21,609 nucleotides of DNA from Pseudomonadota bacterium (GCA_015222555.1 JADFVM010000093.1:1-21609); one strand, 5' to 3'; positions 1-7,897 are shown, counted from the stretch's first letter. Numbers and translations are program-made. Notes: a model not told the origin generated them from the letters alone.

Positions 1-82
1 GATGGACAAGGAGTTGAGGTTTGCCATCAGGGAAGGTGGTAGGACAGTTGGCGCCGGTGTTGTAAGCGAGATTATTGAGTAG
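1..82 (+). CDS. tuf: Elongation factor Tu, C-terminal end (partial)
   Basis: The last 26 codons and TAG stop of an open frame run in from the left edge (codon boundary at base 2). They read MDKELRFAIREGG, then RTVGAGVV and SEIIE, which is the end of EF-Tu domain 3. EF-Tu delivers aminoacyl-tRNA to the ribosome as a GTP complex in the cytoplasm. Only the C-terminal beta-barrel tail is present; the GTPase domain lies outside the window. It sits 16 bp ahead of rpsJ, the usual str-S10 junction in many bacteria, so co-transcription with the S10 block is likely. Confidence 0.95.
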   Translation, partial: MDKELRFAIREGGRTVGAGVVSEIIE

Positions 83-98
83 GAGCATAGAGGTAAAG

Positions 99-413
99 AT
101 GGAGAGTCAGAAAATTAGAATCAGACTGAAGGCATATGACCACAAGCTTCTTGATCAGTCTGTTGTAGAGATCGTTGATACGGCTAAGAGGACCGGGGCA
201 AAAATTGCAGGGCCTATCCCGTTGCCAACAGAGATCAACAAATACTGTGTCAACCGCTCTCCCTTTATTGATAAAAAGTCAAGGGAACAATTTGAGATTC
301 GCACGCATAAGCGCCTTCTTGATATTCTGGAGCCGACGCAACATACAGTCGATGCCTTAATGAAACTGGATCTGTCGGCCGGTGTTGATGTGGAAATAAA
401 GTTAAATCCCTAA
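99..413 (+). CDS. rpsJ: 30S ribosomal protein S10
   Basis: S10 (also the NusE transcription antitermination factor) binds the 3' major domain of 16S rRNA in the 30S head. The 104-residue product has the family's usual length. It carries the loop GPIPLPT (residues 38-44) and the signature SPFIDKKSREQFEIRTHKR (54-72). I chose the ATG at 99 because it follows an AGAGGT ribosome site and gives the standard N-terminus MESQKIRIRLKAYDH. An upstream in-frame TTG at 75 would overlap the end of tuf and add eight residues not seen in the family. First gene of the S10 block, 16 bp after tuf. Confidence 0.97.
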   Translation: MESQKIRIRLKAYDHKLLDQSVVEIVDTAKRTGAKIAGPIPLPTEINKYCVNRSPFIDKKSREQFEIRTHKRLLDILEPTQHTVDALMKLDLSAGVDVEIKLNP

Positions 414-444
414 GAGATATTAGTTTAATCTTGGAGTTATTGTA

Positions 445-1080
445 ATGACGGTAGGAATTTTAGGTAGAAAAATAGGGATGACGCAATTAATTGCTGATAA
501 CGGTGAGGTCATACCTGTGACGGTCGTTGAGGCAGGGCCCTGTCAGGTAATTCAGCGAAAAACGGTGGGGAAGGATGGTTACTCTGCTATACAGCTCGGT
601 GCCTTTGAAAAGAAGATAAATCTTTCAAATAAGCCTGAGAAGGGGCATTTTAATAAAGCCAAGGTTCATCCAGCAAGATTTGTGAAAGAGCTGAAGGTGG
701 AAGATTCCAATGAGTATGAACTGGGACAAACCATTACTGCTGATGTTTTTCAAGCCGGCGATTTCATCGATGTGACTGGAGTCAGTAAAGGTAAAGGAAC
801 TGCTGGTGTAATGAAACGCTGGGGGTTCGCAGGCGCGCCCGCAAGCCATGGTGCTGAAAAAATTCACAGAAAACCCGGTTCTATCGGGAATTCAGCAGAT
901 CCAGCCAGAGTTTTTAAGGGTAAGAAGTTGCCGGGAAGAATGGGTTCTGAGCGGGTAACTATTCAAAGCTTGTCTGTTGTGCAGGTGAGAGCTGAGGATA
1001 ACCTTATTCTTGTCAAGGGGGCGGTGCCGGGGCATAGCAACGGTTTATTAATATTAAAAAAAGCTGTTAAAAAAGGTTGA
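445..1080 (+). CDS. rplC: 50S ribosomal protein L3
   Basis: L3 is an early-assembly protein of the 50S subunit that reaches toward the peptidyl transferase centre. The 211-residue protein opens with GILGRKIGMTQ, the L3 N-terminal signature. It contains the central extension SHGAEKIHRKPGSIG and then FKGKKLPGRMGSERVT, which closely match the family. The length is normal (about 205-215). The ATG at 445 has a GGAG ribosome site at 433-436. Its stop codon lies just before the rplD start, with the rplD ribosome site overlapping the end of this gene. Confidence 0.97.
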   Translation: MTVGILGRKIGMTQLIADNGEVIPVTVVEAGPCQVIQRKTVGKDGYSAIQLGAFEKKINLSNKPEKGHFNKAKVHPARFVKELKVEDSNEYELGQTITADVFQAGDFIDVTGVSKGKGTAGVMKRWGFAGAPASHGAEKIHRKPGSIGNSADPARVFKGKKLPGRMGSERVTIQSLSVVQVRAEDNLILVKGAVPGHSNGLLILKKAVKKG

Positions 1081-1085
1081 GAAAA

Positions 1086-1706
1086 ATGGCCTCAATAGAT
1101 ATTTTAAATCTTGAAAATAAAAAAGTTGGAACAATTGAACTCAGTGATGCCGTTTTCAGTTGTGAGGTAAAGTCACACCTGCTGCACTCGGCTGTAAGGG
1201 TTGATCAGATGACAAAGCGGGCTGGAAATGCAAGCACTAAGGGCCGCTCTGAAATTAGAGGTGGTGGATCTAAACCATGGAAGCAAAAAGGAACGGGTAA
1301 CGCAAGGTCGGGTACATCCTCCTCACCAGTCTGGGTCGGTGGTGGTGTCGCTTTCGGTCCTAAGCCGAAGAAGTTTAATCTTTCCCTAAACAAGAAAGTC
1401 AGAAAGTCTGCTCTCCGGTCTGCTCTGTCCATGAAATTCCAGAGTCAAGAGCTTGTTGTCCTTGAAAACTTTGACTTGACTGAGATTAAAACGAAAGTTT
1501 TTGATGCGGTTATAAAAAAGCTTGGACTAGTAAAGCCATTGATTGTTTATAGCGGTGAGAACGAAAACCTTGATCTTTCTTCCAGAAACGTTGTGGGCGT
1601 TAAAACGCTGAAGAGTGAGGGGCTTAATGTCTACGATGTGCTGAACCACGAATCTCTTGTTCTTACGAAGGGTTCCGTAGAAAAAATTCAGGAGGCTCTG
1701 GCATAA
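1086..1706 (+). CDS. rplD: 50S ribosomal protein L4
   Basis: L4 lines the polypeptide exit tunnel; in E. coli it also represses the S10 operon. The 206-residue product has the tunnel-loop motif GGGSKPWKQKGTGNARSG beginning at about residue 59, followed by a glycine-rich stretch and GPKPKKFNLSLNKKVR. I chose ATG 1086 (MASIDILNL), preceded by AGGTTGAG at the end of rplC. The in-frame TTG at 1077 would overlap rplC and adds only MRK. No S10-leader hairpin can be checked here, because tuf lies directly upstream of rpsJ; L4 autoregulation is therefore not shown by this sequence. Confidence 0.97.
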   Translation: MASIDILNLENKKVGTIELSDAVFSCEVKSHLLHSAVRVDQMTKRAGNASTKGRSEIRGGGSKPWKQKGTGNARSGTSSSPVWVGGGVAFGPKPKKFNLSLNKKVRKSALRSALSMKFQSQELVVLENFDLTEIKTKVFDAVIKKLGLVKPLIVYSGENENLDLSSRNVVGVKTLKSEGLNVYDVLNHESLVLTKGSVEKIQEALA

Positions 1707-1996
1707 TGAATGATTTTAGGCAAGTATTAAAGAGTCCCATTGTTACTGAGAAGGCAACGATTTTGAAAGAAAGTGATAATGTTGTTTCATTTGTTGTTAG
1801 TAGAAATGCTAATAAGGTAGAAATTAAAAAAGCCGTTGAAGATGTGTTGAAAGTAAAGGTTGAAAATATTCGCACCATTAATGTGGCCGGAAAGGTTAAG
1901 AGAACCGGGCAGAAGATGGGAAAGCGGTCAAACTGGAAAAAAGCTTATGTTTCGCTTAAAAAAGGCGAAATGATTGATTTATTCGAGGGAGTTTAA
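1706..1996 (+). CDS. rplW: 50S ribosomal protein L23
   Basis: L23 sits at the tunnel exit and docks trigger factor and SRP. The 96-residue protein starts with the family pattern LKSPIVTEKAT and has the flexible loop VAGKVKRTGQKMGKRSNWKKAYV near residues 61-83. The start ATG overlaps the rplD stop by one base (TAATG), and an AGGAGG site at 1690-1695 lies inside the end of rplD. The pair is therefore translationally coupled. Length and order (L4-L23-L2) are standard. Confidence 0.97.
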   Translation: MNDFRQVLKSPIVTEKATILKESDNVVSFVVSRNANKVEIKKAVEDVLKVKVENIRTINVAGKVKRTGQKMGKRSNWKKAYVSLKKGEMIDLFEGV

Positions 1997-2009
1997 GGAA
2001 GGAGCAAAT

Positions 2010-2834
2010 ATGGCCCTAAAGACATATAAACCTACATCACCAGGTATAAGACATCAGACCAGTTTGACCTTTGATGAAATAACGAAAACAACTCCGGAGA
2101 AAAGCCTTCTTCAGCCATGTAAAAAAAGTGGTGGCAGGAATGCTAACGGGCGTATTACGAGCCGTCATCTGGGAGGCGGTCATAAAAGGCGCTACCGTGT
2201 TGTTGACTTTAAAAGGAATAAAGTTTCTGTCCCGGCAAAAGTAGCATCTATTGAATATGATCCTAACCGTTCGGCAAGAATTGCCTTGCTGCATTACATT
2301 GATGGTGAAAAAAGATATATCCTCGCTCCAAAAGGTATCAAGGTTGGAGATGAAATTCTTTCCGGTGAGAATGCAGACATTAAACCGGGTAATGCATTGC
2401 CGATGAAGAATATTCCCGTTGGAACGCTGATTCATAATATTGAATTAAAAATGGGAAAGGGTGGCCAGATTGTGCGAAGCGCAGGTACCTCAGCTCAGCT
2501 GATGGCTAAGGAGGGCAAGTATGCCCAGGTAAGGCTCCCCTCTTCGGAAATGAGAATGGTCCTTGAGGGTTGTTATGCAACTGTCGGTGAAGTTGGAAAC
2601 AGCGATCATGGTAATGTTACTATCGGCAAGGCGGGCAGAAAAAGATGGGCGGGTAGTCGTCCAAAGGTCAGAGGTGTTGCGATGAATCCTGTTGATCATC
2701 CTCATGGTGGTGGAGAAGGAAAGTCATCCGGAGGAAGGCATCCGGTAACACCTTGGGGTGTGCCGACAAAGGGATTCAAAACTAGAAAGAATAAACGGAC
2801 AGATAAGTTCATCGCCAGAAGGCGGAAGAAGTAA
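2010..2834 (+). CDS. rplB: 50S ribosomal protein L2
   Basis: L2 is the largest protein of the 50S core and is needed for subunit joining and peptidyl transferase assembly. The 274-residue product has the conserved HLGGGHKRRYRVVDFKR segment (about residues 53-69) and the C-terminal signature MNPVDHPHGGGEG, which includes the functionally important histidine. The ATG at 2010 gives MALKTYKPTSPG, the family N-terminus, with AAGGAAGGAG just upstream. A longer in-frame start at 1974 lies inside rplW and is not credible. The gap to rplW is 13 bp. Confidence 0.97.
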   Translation: MALKTYKPTSPGIRHQTSLTFDEITKTTPEKSLLQPCKKSGGRNANGRITSRHLGGGHKRRYRVVDFKRNKVSVPAKVASIEYDPNRSARIALLHYIDGEKRYILAPKGIKVGDEILSGENADIKPGNALPMKNIPVGTLIHNIELKMGKGGQIVRSAGTSAQLMAKEGKYAQVRLPSSEMRMVLEGCYATVGEVGNSDHGNVTIGKAGRKRWAGSRPKVRGVAMNPVDHPHGGGEGKSSGGRHPVTPWGVPTKGFKTRKNKRTDKFIARRRKK

Positions 2835-2851
2835 GCTTAAAGGAGCTGGTT

Positions 2852-3130
2852 GTGGCAAGATCAATTAAAAAAGGTCCCTATGTAGAAGAAAGCCTGACTA
2901 GAAAGGTTAAAGTAAGTCAGGAAAGTGGAAGTAAGCAGGTTATTAAGACATGGTCAAGAAGGTCTACAATTACACCTGATTTTATAGGACTAACATTTGC
3001 CGTACATAACGGTAGGAAATTTATTCCTGTATATATTACAGAGAACATGGTAGGGCACAAACTTGGCGAGTTTGCTATGACAAGGACCTATTATGGGCAT
3101 GCTGGTAATAAAAAAACGAAGATTAGATAA
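2852..3130 (+). CDS. rpsS: 30S ribosomal protein S19
   Basis: S19 binds the head of the 30S subunit near the A-site finger contact. The 92-residue protein starts ARSIKKGPYVEESL and contains HNGRKFIPVYITENMVGH and then KLGEF (residues 52-74), the S19 signature. The start codon is GTG, set by AAAGGAG about six bases upstream. Placed between L2 and L22 as in nearly all bacteria. Confidence 0.97.
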   Translation: MARSIKKGPYVEESLTRKVKVSQESGSKQVIKTWSRRSTITPDFIGLTFAVHNGRKFIPVYITENMVGHKLGEFAMTRTYYGHAGNKKTKIR

Positions 3131-3147
3131 AGTTGGAGTAAAGTAAG

Positions 3148-3480
3148 ATGGAATCCAGGGCAGTGCTAAGAAACGTAAGAGTTTCAGCGAGAAAAGCTCG
3201 GCTTATTGCCGATATGATAAGAGGTAAAGACGTTGCTTCAGCCATAAAATTTCTTGGTTTTACAAATAAGAAGACAGCACCGATGGTTGCCAAGATAGTC
3301 AAATCTGCCGTTGCAAATGCCGAACAAGTTGGTGTTAAAGATCCTGACAAACTCTACGTTAAAACTGTATTTGTTGATGAAGGCCCTACGATGAAACGTT
3401 TTATGCCTAGAGCGATGGGCAGGGCAACGAAAATCCTTAAAAGATCAAGTCACATAACAGTCGTTTTGGCTGAGAGATAA
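3148..3480 (+). CDS. rplV: 50S ribosomal protein L22
   Basis: L22 lines the exit tunnel opposite L4 and contacts all 23S rRNA domains. The 110-residue product shows the N-terminal RNVRVSARKARLIADMIRGK pattern. The C-terminal hairpin FMPRAMGRATKILKRSSHI forms the extended tunnel loop. The ATG at 3148 is preceded by GGAG at 3134-3137. It is 17 bp after rpsS and 15 bp before rpsC. Confidence 0.97.
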   Translation: MESRAVLRNVRVSARKARLIADMIRGKDVASAIKFLGFTNKKTAPMVAKIVKSAVANAEQVGVKDPDKLYVKTVFVDEGPTMKRFMPRAMGRATKILKRSSHITVVLAER

Positions 3481-3495
3481 TTAAAGGAGGACACA

Positions 3496-4149
3496 TTGGG
3501 GCAAAAGGTACACCCTATTGGTTTTAGACTTGGAATAGTCAAAGGCTGGGATTCCAAATGGTATGCGAAAAAAGAGTATGCGTCGCTAATCCACGAAGAT
3601 TTAAAAATCAGAAAGTTTGTGAAAAAGAAACTCTTTCATGCTGGTATCTCCAAGATCGAGATAGAGAGGACGGGAAATAAGCTTCGGGTAAATATTAACA
3701 GCGCAAGACCGGGTCTTGTTATCGGGAAAAAAGGTGCTGAAATAGATGCTCTCAAAAAAGAGATTAATAATTTTACAAACAAGGAAGTATTTGTAAATAT
3801 TATTGAGATTAGAAAAGCGGAAATAGATGCTCAACTTGTTGCGGAAAATGTTGCTCTTCAGCTCGAAAGAAGAATTGCGCACAGGCGGGCGATGAAAAAG
3901 GCCGTAACTTCTGCACTGAAGTTGGGTGCAAAAGGGGTAAAGATATTTTGTGCCGGTCGCCTTGGCGGCCATGAAATGGCAAGGCGTGAGTGGTATCGTG
4001 AGGGAAGAGTTCCTCTTCATACGCTGAGAGCGGATATTGATTATGGCTTTACGGAAGCTAAAACTACCTATGGCATTATCGGTGTTAAGGTTTGGATCTT
4101 TAAAGGTGAGATCCTTGAAAAAAAGGAAGAAACAACAGTAGAGGGATAA
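3496..4149 (+). CDS. rpsC: 30S ribosomal protein S3
   Basis: S3 forms part of the mRNA entry channel of the 30S subunit and has helicase-like activity there. The 217-residue product starts MGQKVHPIGFRLG. It has a KH domain with the GxxG loop GKKG at residues 77-80 (GLVIGKKGAEID). The C-terminal domain carries the conserved GRLGGHEMARREWYREGR and PLHTLRADIDYG. The start codon is TTG, with an excellent AAAGGAGG ribosome site five bases upstream; no ATG alternative gives the conserved N-terminus. Confidence 0.97.
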   Translation: MGQKVHPIGFRLGIVKGWDSKWYAKKEYASLIHEDLKIRKFVKKKLFHAGISKIEIERTGNKLRVNINSARPGLVIGKKGAEIDALKKEINNFTNKEVFVNIIEIRKAEIDAQLVAENVALQLERRIAHRRAMKKAVTSALKLGAKGVKIFCAGRLGGHEMARREWYREGRVPLHTLRADIDYGFTEAKTTYGIIGVKVWIFKGEILEKKEETTVEG

Positions 4150-4155
4150 GTCATC

Positions 4156-4572
4156 ATGTTGATGCCGAAGAAGGTTAAGTTTAGAAAACAAATGAAAGGA
4201 AGGATGAGAGGAACTGCTTTAAGAGGTTGCTCTTTGAATTTCGGTGATTATGGACTTCAGGCGACAGGCTGTGGCTGGGTCTCTGCAAGACAGATTGAGG
4301 CCGCCAGGATTGCAATGACAAGGCATATTAAAAGAGGCGGAAAAGTCTGGATAAGGGTTTTCCCTTCAAAGCCGATTACTTCAAAGCCGGCTGAGACCAG
4401 AATGGGGAAGGGAAAAGGCTCTCCAGAAGGTTGGGTCGCTGTCGTAAAGCCCGGAATGATTCTTTATGAAATGGAAGGTGTAGAACCGTCGGTTGCCAAG
4501 GAGGCCTTAAGGCTTGCAGCGCATAAACTGCCTATTCCTACAAGGTTTTTTGAACGGGGAGGACAGTTATGA
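4156..4572 (+). CDS. rplP: 50S ribosomal protein L16
   Basis: L16 helps form the A-site tRNA binding region of the 50S subunit. The 138-residue protein begins MLMPKKVKFRKQMKGRMRG, exactly the family pattern. It contains PAETRMGKGKGSPEGWVAVV, which holds the arginine that is hydroxylated in E. coli. The ATG at 4156 is preferred over the one at 4162 because of that N-terminus. The short tandem SKPITSKPAETR is normal for the family. Its stop overlaps the rpmC start (ATGA). Confidence 0.97.
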   Translation: MLMPKKVKFRKQMKGRMRGTALRGCSLNFGDYGLQATGCGWVSARQIEAARIAMTRHIKRGGKVWIRVFPSKPITSKPAETRMGKGKGSPEGWVAVVKPGMILYEMEGVEPSVAKEALRLAAHKLPIPTRFFERGGQL

Positions 4573-4766
4573 AAATGGATAATATAAGGGAGCTGGATGC
4601 AGGGGCGCTTCAAAAAAGAGAAGCAGAACTGAGAGAGGAACTCTTCAATCTAAAATTTCAGCATGCTATTGGAAAACTGGAAAATACCTCAAGGCTGTCT
4701 GTGCTGAGAAAAGATATAGCAAAAGTGTTGACTATGAAAAATACAACAATTTCTACAGAGAGGTAA
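4569..4766 (+). CDS. rpmC: 50S ribosomal protein L29
   Basis: L29 is a small two-helix protein at the tunnel exit next to L23. The 65-residue product has the typical ELREELFNLKFQHAIGKLEN core and the second helix RLSVLRKDIAKVLT. It overlaps rplP by four bases (ATGA), which implies coupled translation. The C-terminal residues MKNTTISTER replace the more usual short basic tail; the length is normal. Confidence 0.96.
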   Translation: MKMDNIRELDAGALQKREAELREELFNLKFQHAIGKLENTSRLSVLRKDIAKVLTMKNTTISTER

Positions 4767-4773
4767 TCAGAGG

Positions 4774-5031
4774 ATGGGAGAAAAATCAAATAAAAGATCC
4801 CTCTTGGGAGTGGTTGTAAGCGACAAGATGGAAAAAACTATTGTTGTCTCCGTTGAGCGCAGGGTTCGGCATCCACGTTATAATAAGCAGGTGAGACGGT
4901 CTGCGCGTTATAAAGCCCATGATGAAAATAATACCGCAAAAATTGGTGATAAGGTTAATATTGAAGAAAGCAGACCTTTGAGTAAGGATAAGAAGTGGAT
5001 TCTCAAGGATGTTGTAGGAAAAGCTGTCTGA
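4774..5031 (+). CDS. rpsQ: 30S ribosomal protein S17
   Basis: S17 is an OB-fold primary 16S rRNA binding protein. The 85-residue product has the signature GVVVSDKMEKTIVVSVERR, then HPRYNKQVRRSARYKAHDE, and the closing IEESRPLSKDKKWILKDVV. The ribosome site GAGAGGT lies over the end of rpmC (4758-4764), nine bases before ATG 4774. Last gene of the classical S10 block. Confidence 0.97.
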   Translation: MGEKSNKRSLLGVVVSDKMEKTIVVSVERRVRHPRYNKQVRRSARYKAHDENNTAKIGDKVNIEESRPLSKDKKWILKDVVGKAV

Positions 5032-5054
5032 GTTGGACTTAAAGGGGTATTGAA

Positions 5055-5423
5055 ATGATACAAATGCAAACTATATTGAATGTGGCGGATAATTCGGGTG
5101 CAAAACAGGTTTATTGCATCAAGGTTTTAGGTGGCTCAAAAAGAAAGTTCGCCAGTATTGGTGATACTATTATTGTCTCCGTAAGAGAAGCCTTGCCGAA
5201 TGCAAGAGTTAAAAAAGGTGATGTTCAAAAAGCTGTCATAGTCAGAACGGTGAAGGAACTTGGTCGGCCAGATGGCTCATTCATACGATTTGATCAAAAT
5301 GCGGCTGTTTTAATAGACAAGAATATGGAGCCCATCGGAACAAGGATATTTGGGCCTGTAGCAAGAGAGTTGAGGGCCAAGAAATTCATGAAGATTGTTT
5401 CTCTTGCCCCTGAAGTTCTGTAA
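5055..5423 (+). CDS. rplN: 50S ribosomal protein L14
   Basis: L14 sits at the subunit interface and contacts 16S rRNA helix 14. The 122-residue protein starts MIQMQTILNVADNSGAKQV, the invariant L14 N-terminus. It continues with VLGGSKRKFASIGDTI and ends GPVARELRAKKFMKIVSLAPEVL. Length and motifs are canonical. It opens the spc block, 23 bp after rpsQ, with AAAGGGG as the ribosome site. Confidence 0.97.
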   Translation: MIQMQTILNVADNSGAKQVYCIKVLGGSKRKFASIGDTIIVSVREALPNARVKKGDVQKAVIVRTVKELGRPDGSFIRFDQNAAVLIDKNMEPIGTRIFGPVARELRAKKFMKIVSLAPEVL

Positions 5424-5435
5424 ATAGGAGAAGAG

Positions 5436-5762
5436 ATGGCTGGTGTTAAGCTTAAGCTGAAAAAGGGTGATGATGTAATCGTCACTGCTGGGAAAGATAA
5501 AGGAAAAAAAGGTAAAATTATCCAGATAATAACCAGCAGACAAAAAGTTCTGGTTGAGAAAATTAATATTGTCAGTCGTCACTTAAGGCAAAGCGAAGAG
5601 GGTGGCGGAGGCATTATCGAAAAAGAGGCGCCAATTCATATTTCCAATGTCAAATATTTATGTGGAAAATGTAATGAGGCTGTACGAATTATCCGTAAAC
5701 TACTGCAGGATGGTAAAAATGTGCGGGCCTGTAAAAAGTGTGGCGAGATTTTAGATAAGTAG
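5436..5762 (+). CDS. rplX: 50S ribosomal protein L24 (zinc-ribbon form)
   Basis: L24 is an assembly initiator of the 50S subunit. The 108-residue product has an N-terminal KOW motif (about residues 8-35, KKGDDVIVTAGKDKGKKGKI). It also has a C-terminal four-cysteine motif, C76-x2-C79 and C99-x2-C102, that probably binds zinc; some bacterial L24 proteins lack these cysteines. The AGGAG ribosome site lies just before ATG 5436. The gap to rplN is 12 bp. Confidence 0.97.
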   Translation: MAGVKLKLKKGDDVIVTAGKDKGKKGKIIQIITSRQKVLVEKINIVSRHLRQSEEGGGGIIEKEAPIHISNVKYLCGKCNEAVRIIRKLLQDGKNVRACKKCGEILDK

Positions 5763-5773
5763 GAGCAGTTAAT

Positions 5774-6313
5774 ATGGGAAACATGAAAGAAACCTACACA
5801 CAAAAAATTGTTCCTGAGCTTAAGAAAAGCCTGAATTGTAAGAACATGATGGAAGTCCCCAAGCTGGAAAAGGTGATATTGAATATGGGCCTTGGCGAAG
5901 CGGTGCAGAATATCAAGATCCTTGATAGTGCAGTTGCAGAAATGGCGGCCATTGCTGGACAGCAACCTGTCATCACGAGGGCTAAAAAGTCGATTGCCAG
6001 CTTTAAGCTGAGAGAAGGAATGCCTATCGGCTGCATGGTAACACTGAGGGGAGACAATATGTACTCCTTTGTTGATAAATTGATAAACGTTGCCATTCCT
6101 CGGATCAGGGACTTCAGAGGTGTGTCGTCAAAGGGTTTTGATGGCCGGGGTAATTACACTCTCGGAATAAAGGAACATATCATATTCCCGGATATAGATA
6201 TTGATAAAATCGATAAGGTTAAGGGGCTGAATATAACATTTGTTACGACTGGTAAAAATGATGACGCAGGACGCTCTTTGCTGACTCTTATGGGTATGCC
6301 CTTTAAAAAGTAA
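5774..6313 (+). CDS. rplE: 50S ribosomal protein L5
   Basis: L5 binds 5S rRNA in the central protuberance and contacts P-site tRNA. The 179-residue product matches the family length. It carries PKLEKVILNMGLGEAVQN, then the segment ITRAKKSIASFKLREGMPIG (about residues 66-85), and FDGRGNYTLGIKEHIIFPDI. ATG 5774 has AGGAG at 5761-5765; an internal ATG at 5783 is less well placed. Confidence 0.97.
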   Translation: MGNMKETYTQKIVPELKKSLNCKNMMEVPKLEKVILNMGLGEAVQNIKILDSAVAEMAAIAGQQPVITRAKKSIASFKLREGMPIGCMVTLRGDNMYSFVDKLINVAIPRIRDFRGVSSKGFDGRGNYTLGIKEHIIFPDIDIDKIDKVKGLNITFVTTGKNDDAGRSLLTLMGMPFKK

Positions 6314-6323
6314 GGAGGATTAA

Positions 6324-6509
6324 TTGGCAAAAAAATCACTGATCTCTAAAGCAAGCAAACCTGCTAAGTTCAAGGTTAGAGAGTATAACAGATGTCCCAT
6401 TTGTGGTCGGCCACGGGCATATTATAGAAAATTCGATATGTGTAGAATATGTCTCAGGGAAATGGCTCTCAAAGGTCTTCTCCCTGGGGTGACAAAATCC
6501 AGCTGGTAA
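6324..6509 (+). CDS. rpsN: 30S ribosomal protein S14, type Z (zinc)
   Basis: S14 is a late-assembling 30S head protein. The 61-residue length and the four cysteines C24-x2-C27 and C40-x2-C43 (CPICGRP, then CRICLRE) mark the short zinc-containing form, not the roughly 100-residue zinc-free form. The start codon is TTG at 6324, with AAGGAGG five bases upstream. Located between L5 and S8 as usual. Confidence 0.97.
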   Translation: MAKKSLISKASKPAKFKVREYNRCPICGRPRAYYRKFDMCRICLREMALKGLLPGVTKSSW

Positions 6510-6528
6510 GGTGAAGAGGTAATTATTT

Positions 6529-6927
6529 ATGGGAATGACAGATCCTATTGCAGATATGCTAACCCGGATAAGAAATGCATCTATGGCAAAACTGGGAAAG
6601 GTTGAGATGCCTGCATCAAACCTGAAGTCTAATATTGCCCGAGTTCTTAAGGATGAGGGGTATATAAGGGGCTATAAGGTGCAAAAAGATAATAAACAGG
6701 GACTCTTGAAAATAACACTTAAATATAATGAACAAAAGGAAAGTGTTATAGACGGAATACAAAGAGTGAGCCGCCCAGGTTCAAGAGTTTATGTGAGAGG
6801 AGACAGGGTCCCTAAGATCATTAATGGGTATGGCATTGCCATTATTTCAACGTCTAAAGGTCTTATGGTTGATAGGGAAGCAAGGAAAGAAAAAATAGGA
6901 GGAGAAATCCTCTGCAAGATTTGGTAG
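6529..6927 (+). CDS. rpsH: 30S ribosomal protein S8
   Basis: S8 binds the central domain of 16S rRNA; in E. coli it also represses the spc operon by binding mRNA near rplE. The 132-residue product starts MGMTDPIADMLTRIRNA and ends with the conserved STSKGLMVDREARKEKIGGE followed by ILCKIW. ATG 6529 is favoured by a GAGGT ribosome site at 6514-6518. I did not identify an S8 mRNA-binding hairpin with confidence. Confidence 0.97.
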   Translation: MGMTDPIADMLTRIRNASMAKLGKVEMPASNLKSNIARVLKDEGYIRGYKVQKDNKQGLLKITLKYNEQKESVIDGIQRVSRPGSRVYVRGDRVPKIINGYGIAIISTSKGLMVDREARKEKIGGEILCKIW

Positions 6928-6948
6928 TTGTATTTGAGGAGATAGGGA

Positions 6949-7494
6949 ATGTCTAGAATCGGAAAACTTCCTATACCGATACCGTCAGGTGTGAAGGTAG
7001 AAAAGAATTTAAATAATATTAAAGTCCAGGGTCCTAAAGGTACTCTTGAAAGAGTTTTGCCTGAAGGTGCAAAAATGGAAATTAGTTCTGATAACATAGT
7101 GATTAGCCTTACTGAGGGTAGTGATGGTAAGTCGAATGCTGTCTTTGGTCTCACCCGTAGTCTAGTGGCCAATATGGTAACCGGAGTGTCGGAGGGTTTT
7201 AAAAGGGTACTTGAAATTAACGGCGTAGGATACAGGGTTGCAGTTCAGGGGAGCAAACTGAATTTTTCCCTTGGTTATTCCCATCCCGTTGAATATGAGC
7301 TTCCAAAGGGAATGAGTGCGTCGGTGGATAAGCAGACGGTTCTAACTCTCGAGAGTATTGATAAAGAAGAACTCGGTTTTGTTGCTGCACGTATTAGAGG
7401 CTTGAGAGCGCCAGAACCTTATAAAGGTAAGGGAATTAAATACGCTGAAGAGCGGATAGTCAGGAAGGCTGGAAAGGCCGGAACCAAGGCTTGA
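6949..7494 (+). CDS. rplF: 50S ribosomal protein L6
   Basis: L6 binds 23S rRNA near the factor-binding centre. The 181-residue protein has the two related L6 alpha-beta domains. The first opens with SRIGKLPIPIPSGV. The second contains LEINGVGYRVAVQGSKLNFS and the C-terminal signature RGLRAPEPYKGKGIKYAEE. The ATG at 6949 is preceded by GAGG and AGGG. Spacing of 21 bp to rpsH. Confidence 0.97.
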   Translation: MSRIGKLPIPIPSGVKVEKNLNNIKVQGPKGTLERVLPEGAKMEISSDNIVISLTEGSDGKSNAVFGLTRSLVANMVTGVSEGFKRVLEINGVGYRVAVQGSKLNFSLGYSHPVEYELPKGMSASVDKQTVLTLESIDKEELGFVAARIRGLRAPEPYKGKGIKYAEERIVRKAGKAGTKA

Positions 7495-7509
7495 TGAGGG
7501 AGTATTAAA

Positions 7510-7878
7510 TTGGGAATACGTGACATAAAGCTCCAAAAGAGGGAAAGAAGAAAAAAAAGCATTAGAAAGGTCATCGGCGGGACTGCAGAAAGGCCTAGGC
7601 TCAGTGTTTATCGAAGCGCGACGAATATTTATGCACAAATAATAGATGACACGTCGGGCAATACTCTTGTAGCGGTATCAACTCTCAATAAGGAGCTAAA
7701 AGGAAAACTGAAAAATGGGGGTAATGTTGAAGCTGCCCAAAAAGTAGGGGAACTTCTTTCAAAACTTGCAAAAAAGAGGAAAGTAACAAAGATAGCCTTT
7801 GACCGCAACGGATATCTTTATCATGGTCGGGTAAAAGCGCTGGCAGATGCCGCTAGAGAAGGTGGATTAGAGTTTTAA
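7510..7878 (+). CDS. rplR: 50S ribosomal protein L18
   Basis: L18 binds 5S rRNA together with L5. The 122-residue product has the basic N-terminus LQKRERRKKSIRKVIGGTAE, then RPRLSVYRSATNIYAQIIDD, and the closing FDRNGYLYHGRVKALADAAR, all family hallmarks. The start codon is TTG at 7510, with GAGGGAG (7496-7502) seven bases before it. No ATG or GTG gives the same complete N-terminus. Confidence 0.96.
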   Translation: MGIRDIKLQKRERRKKSIRKVIGGTAERPRLSVYRSATNIYAQIIDDTSGNTLVAVSTLNKELKGKLKNGGNVEAAQKVGELLSKLAKKRKVTKIAFDRNGYLYHGRVKALADAAREGGLEF

Positions 7879-7884
7879 GATTTT

Positions 7885-7891
7885 AAGGAGG
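7885..7891 (+). promoter_or_regulatory. Ribosome binding site that sets the rpsE start
   Basis: A full AAGGAGG directly abuts the ATG at 7892 (zero spacing) but lies six bases before an in-frame GTG at 7898. Neighbouring genes here (rpsC, rpsN, rpsD) keep five bases between the same motif and their starts. The GTG at 7898 is therefore the likely true start of rpsE. Confidence 0.75.
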
Positions 7892-7897
7892 ATGTCT

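Noticed and set aside
1974..2009. Longer L2 start inside rplW
   Set aside because: It adds 12 residues not found in L2 and precedes the clear AAGGAAGGAG site of ATG 2010.
3601..4191. 196-residue minus-strand open frame opposite rpsC
   Set aside because: It is a shadow of the conserved rpsC coding frame, with no recognisable domain.
4361..4400. Short tandem repeat in rplP (two copies of a 'cttcaaagccg' unit)
   Set aside because: It encodes the normal L16 segment around KPxTxKPAETR. The DNA repeat is a by-product of a conserved protein motif.
7892..7894. ATG start for rpsE
   Set aside because: It directly abuts AAGGAGG with no spacing. GTG 7898 has six-base spacing like neighbouring genes.
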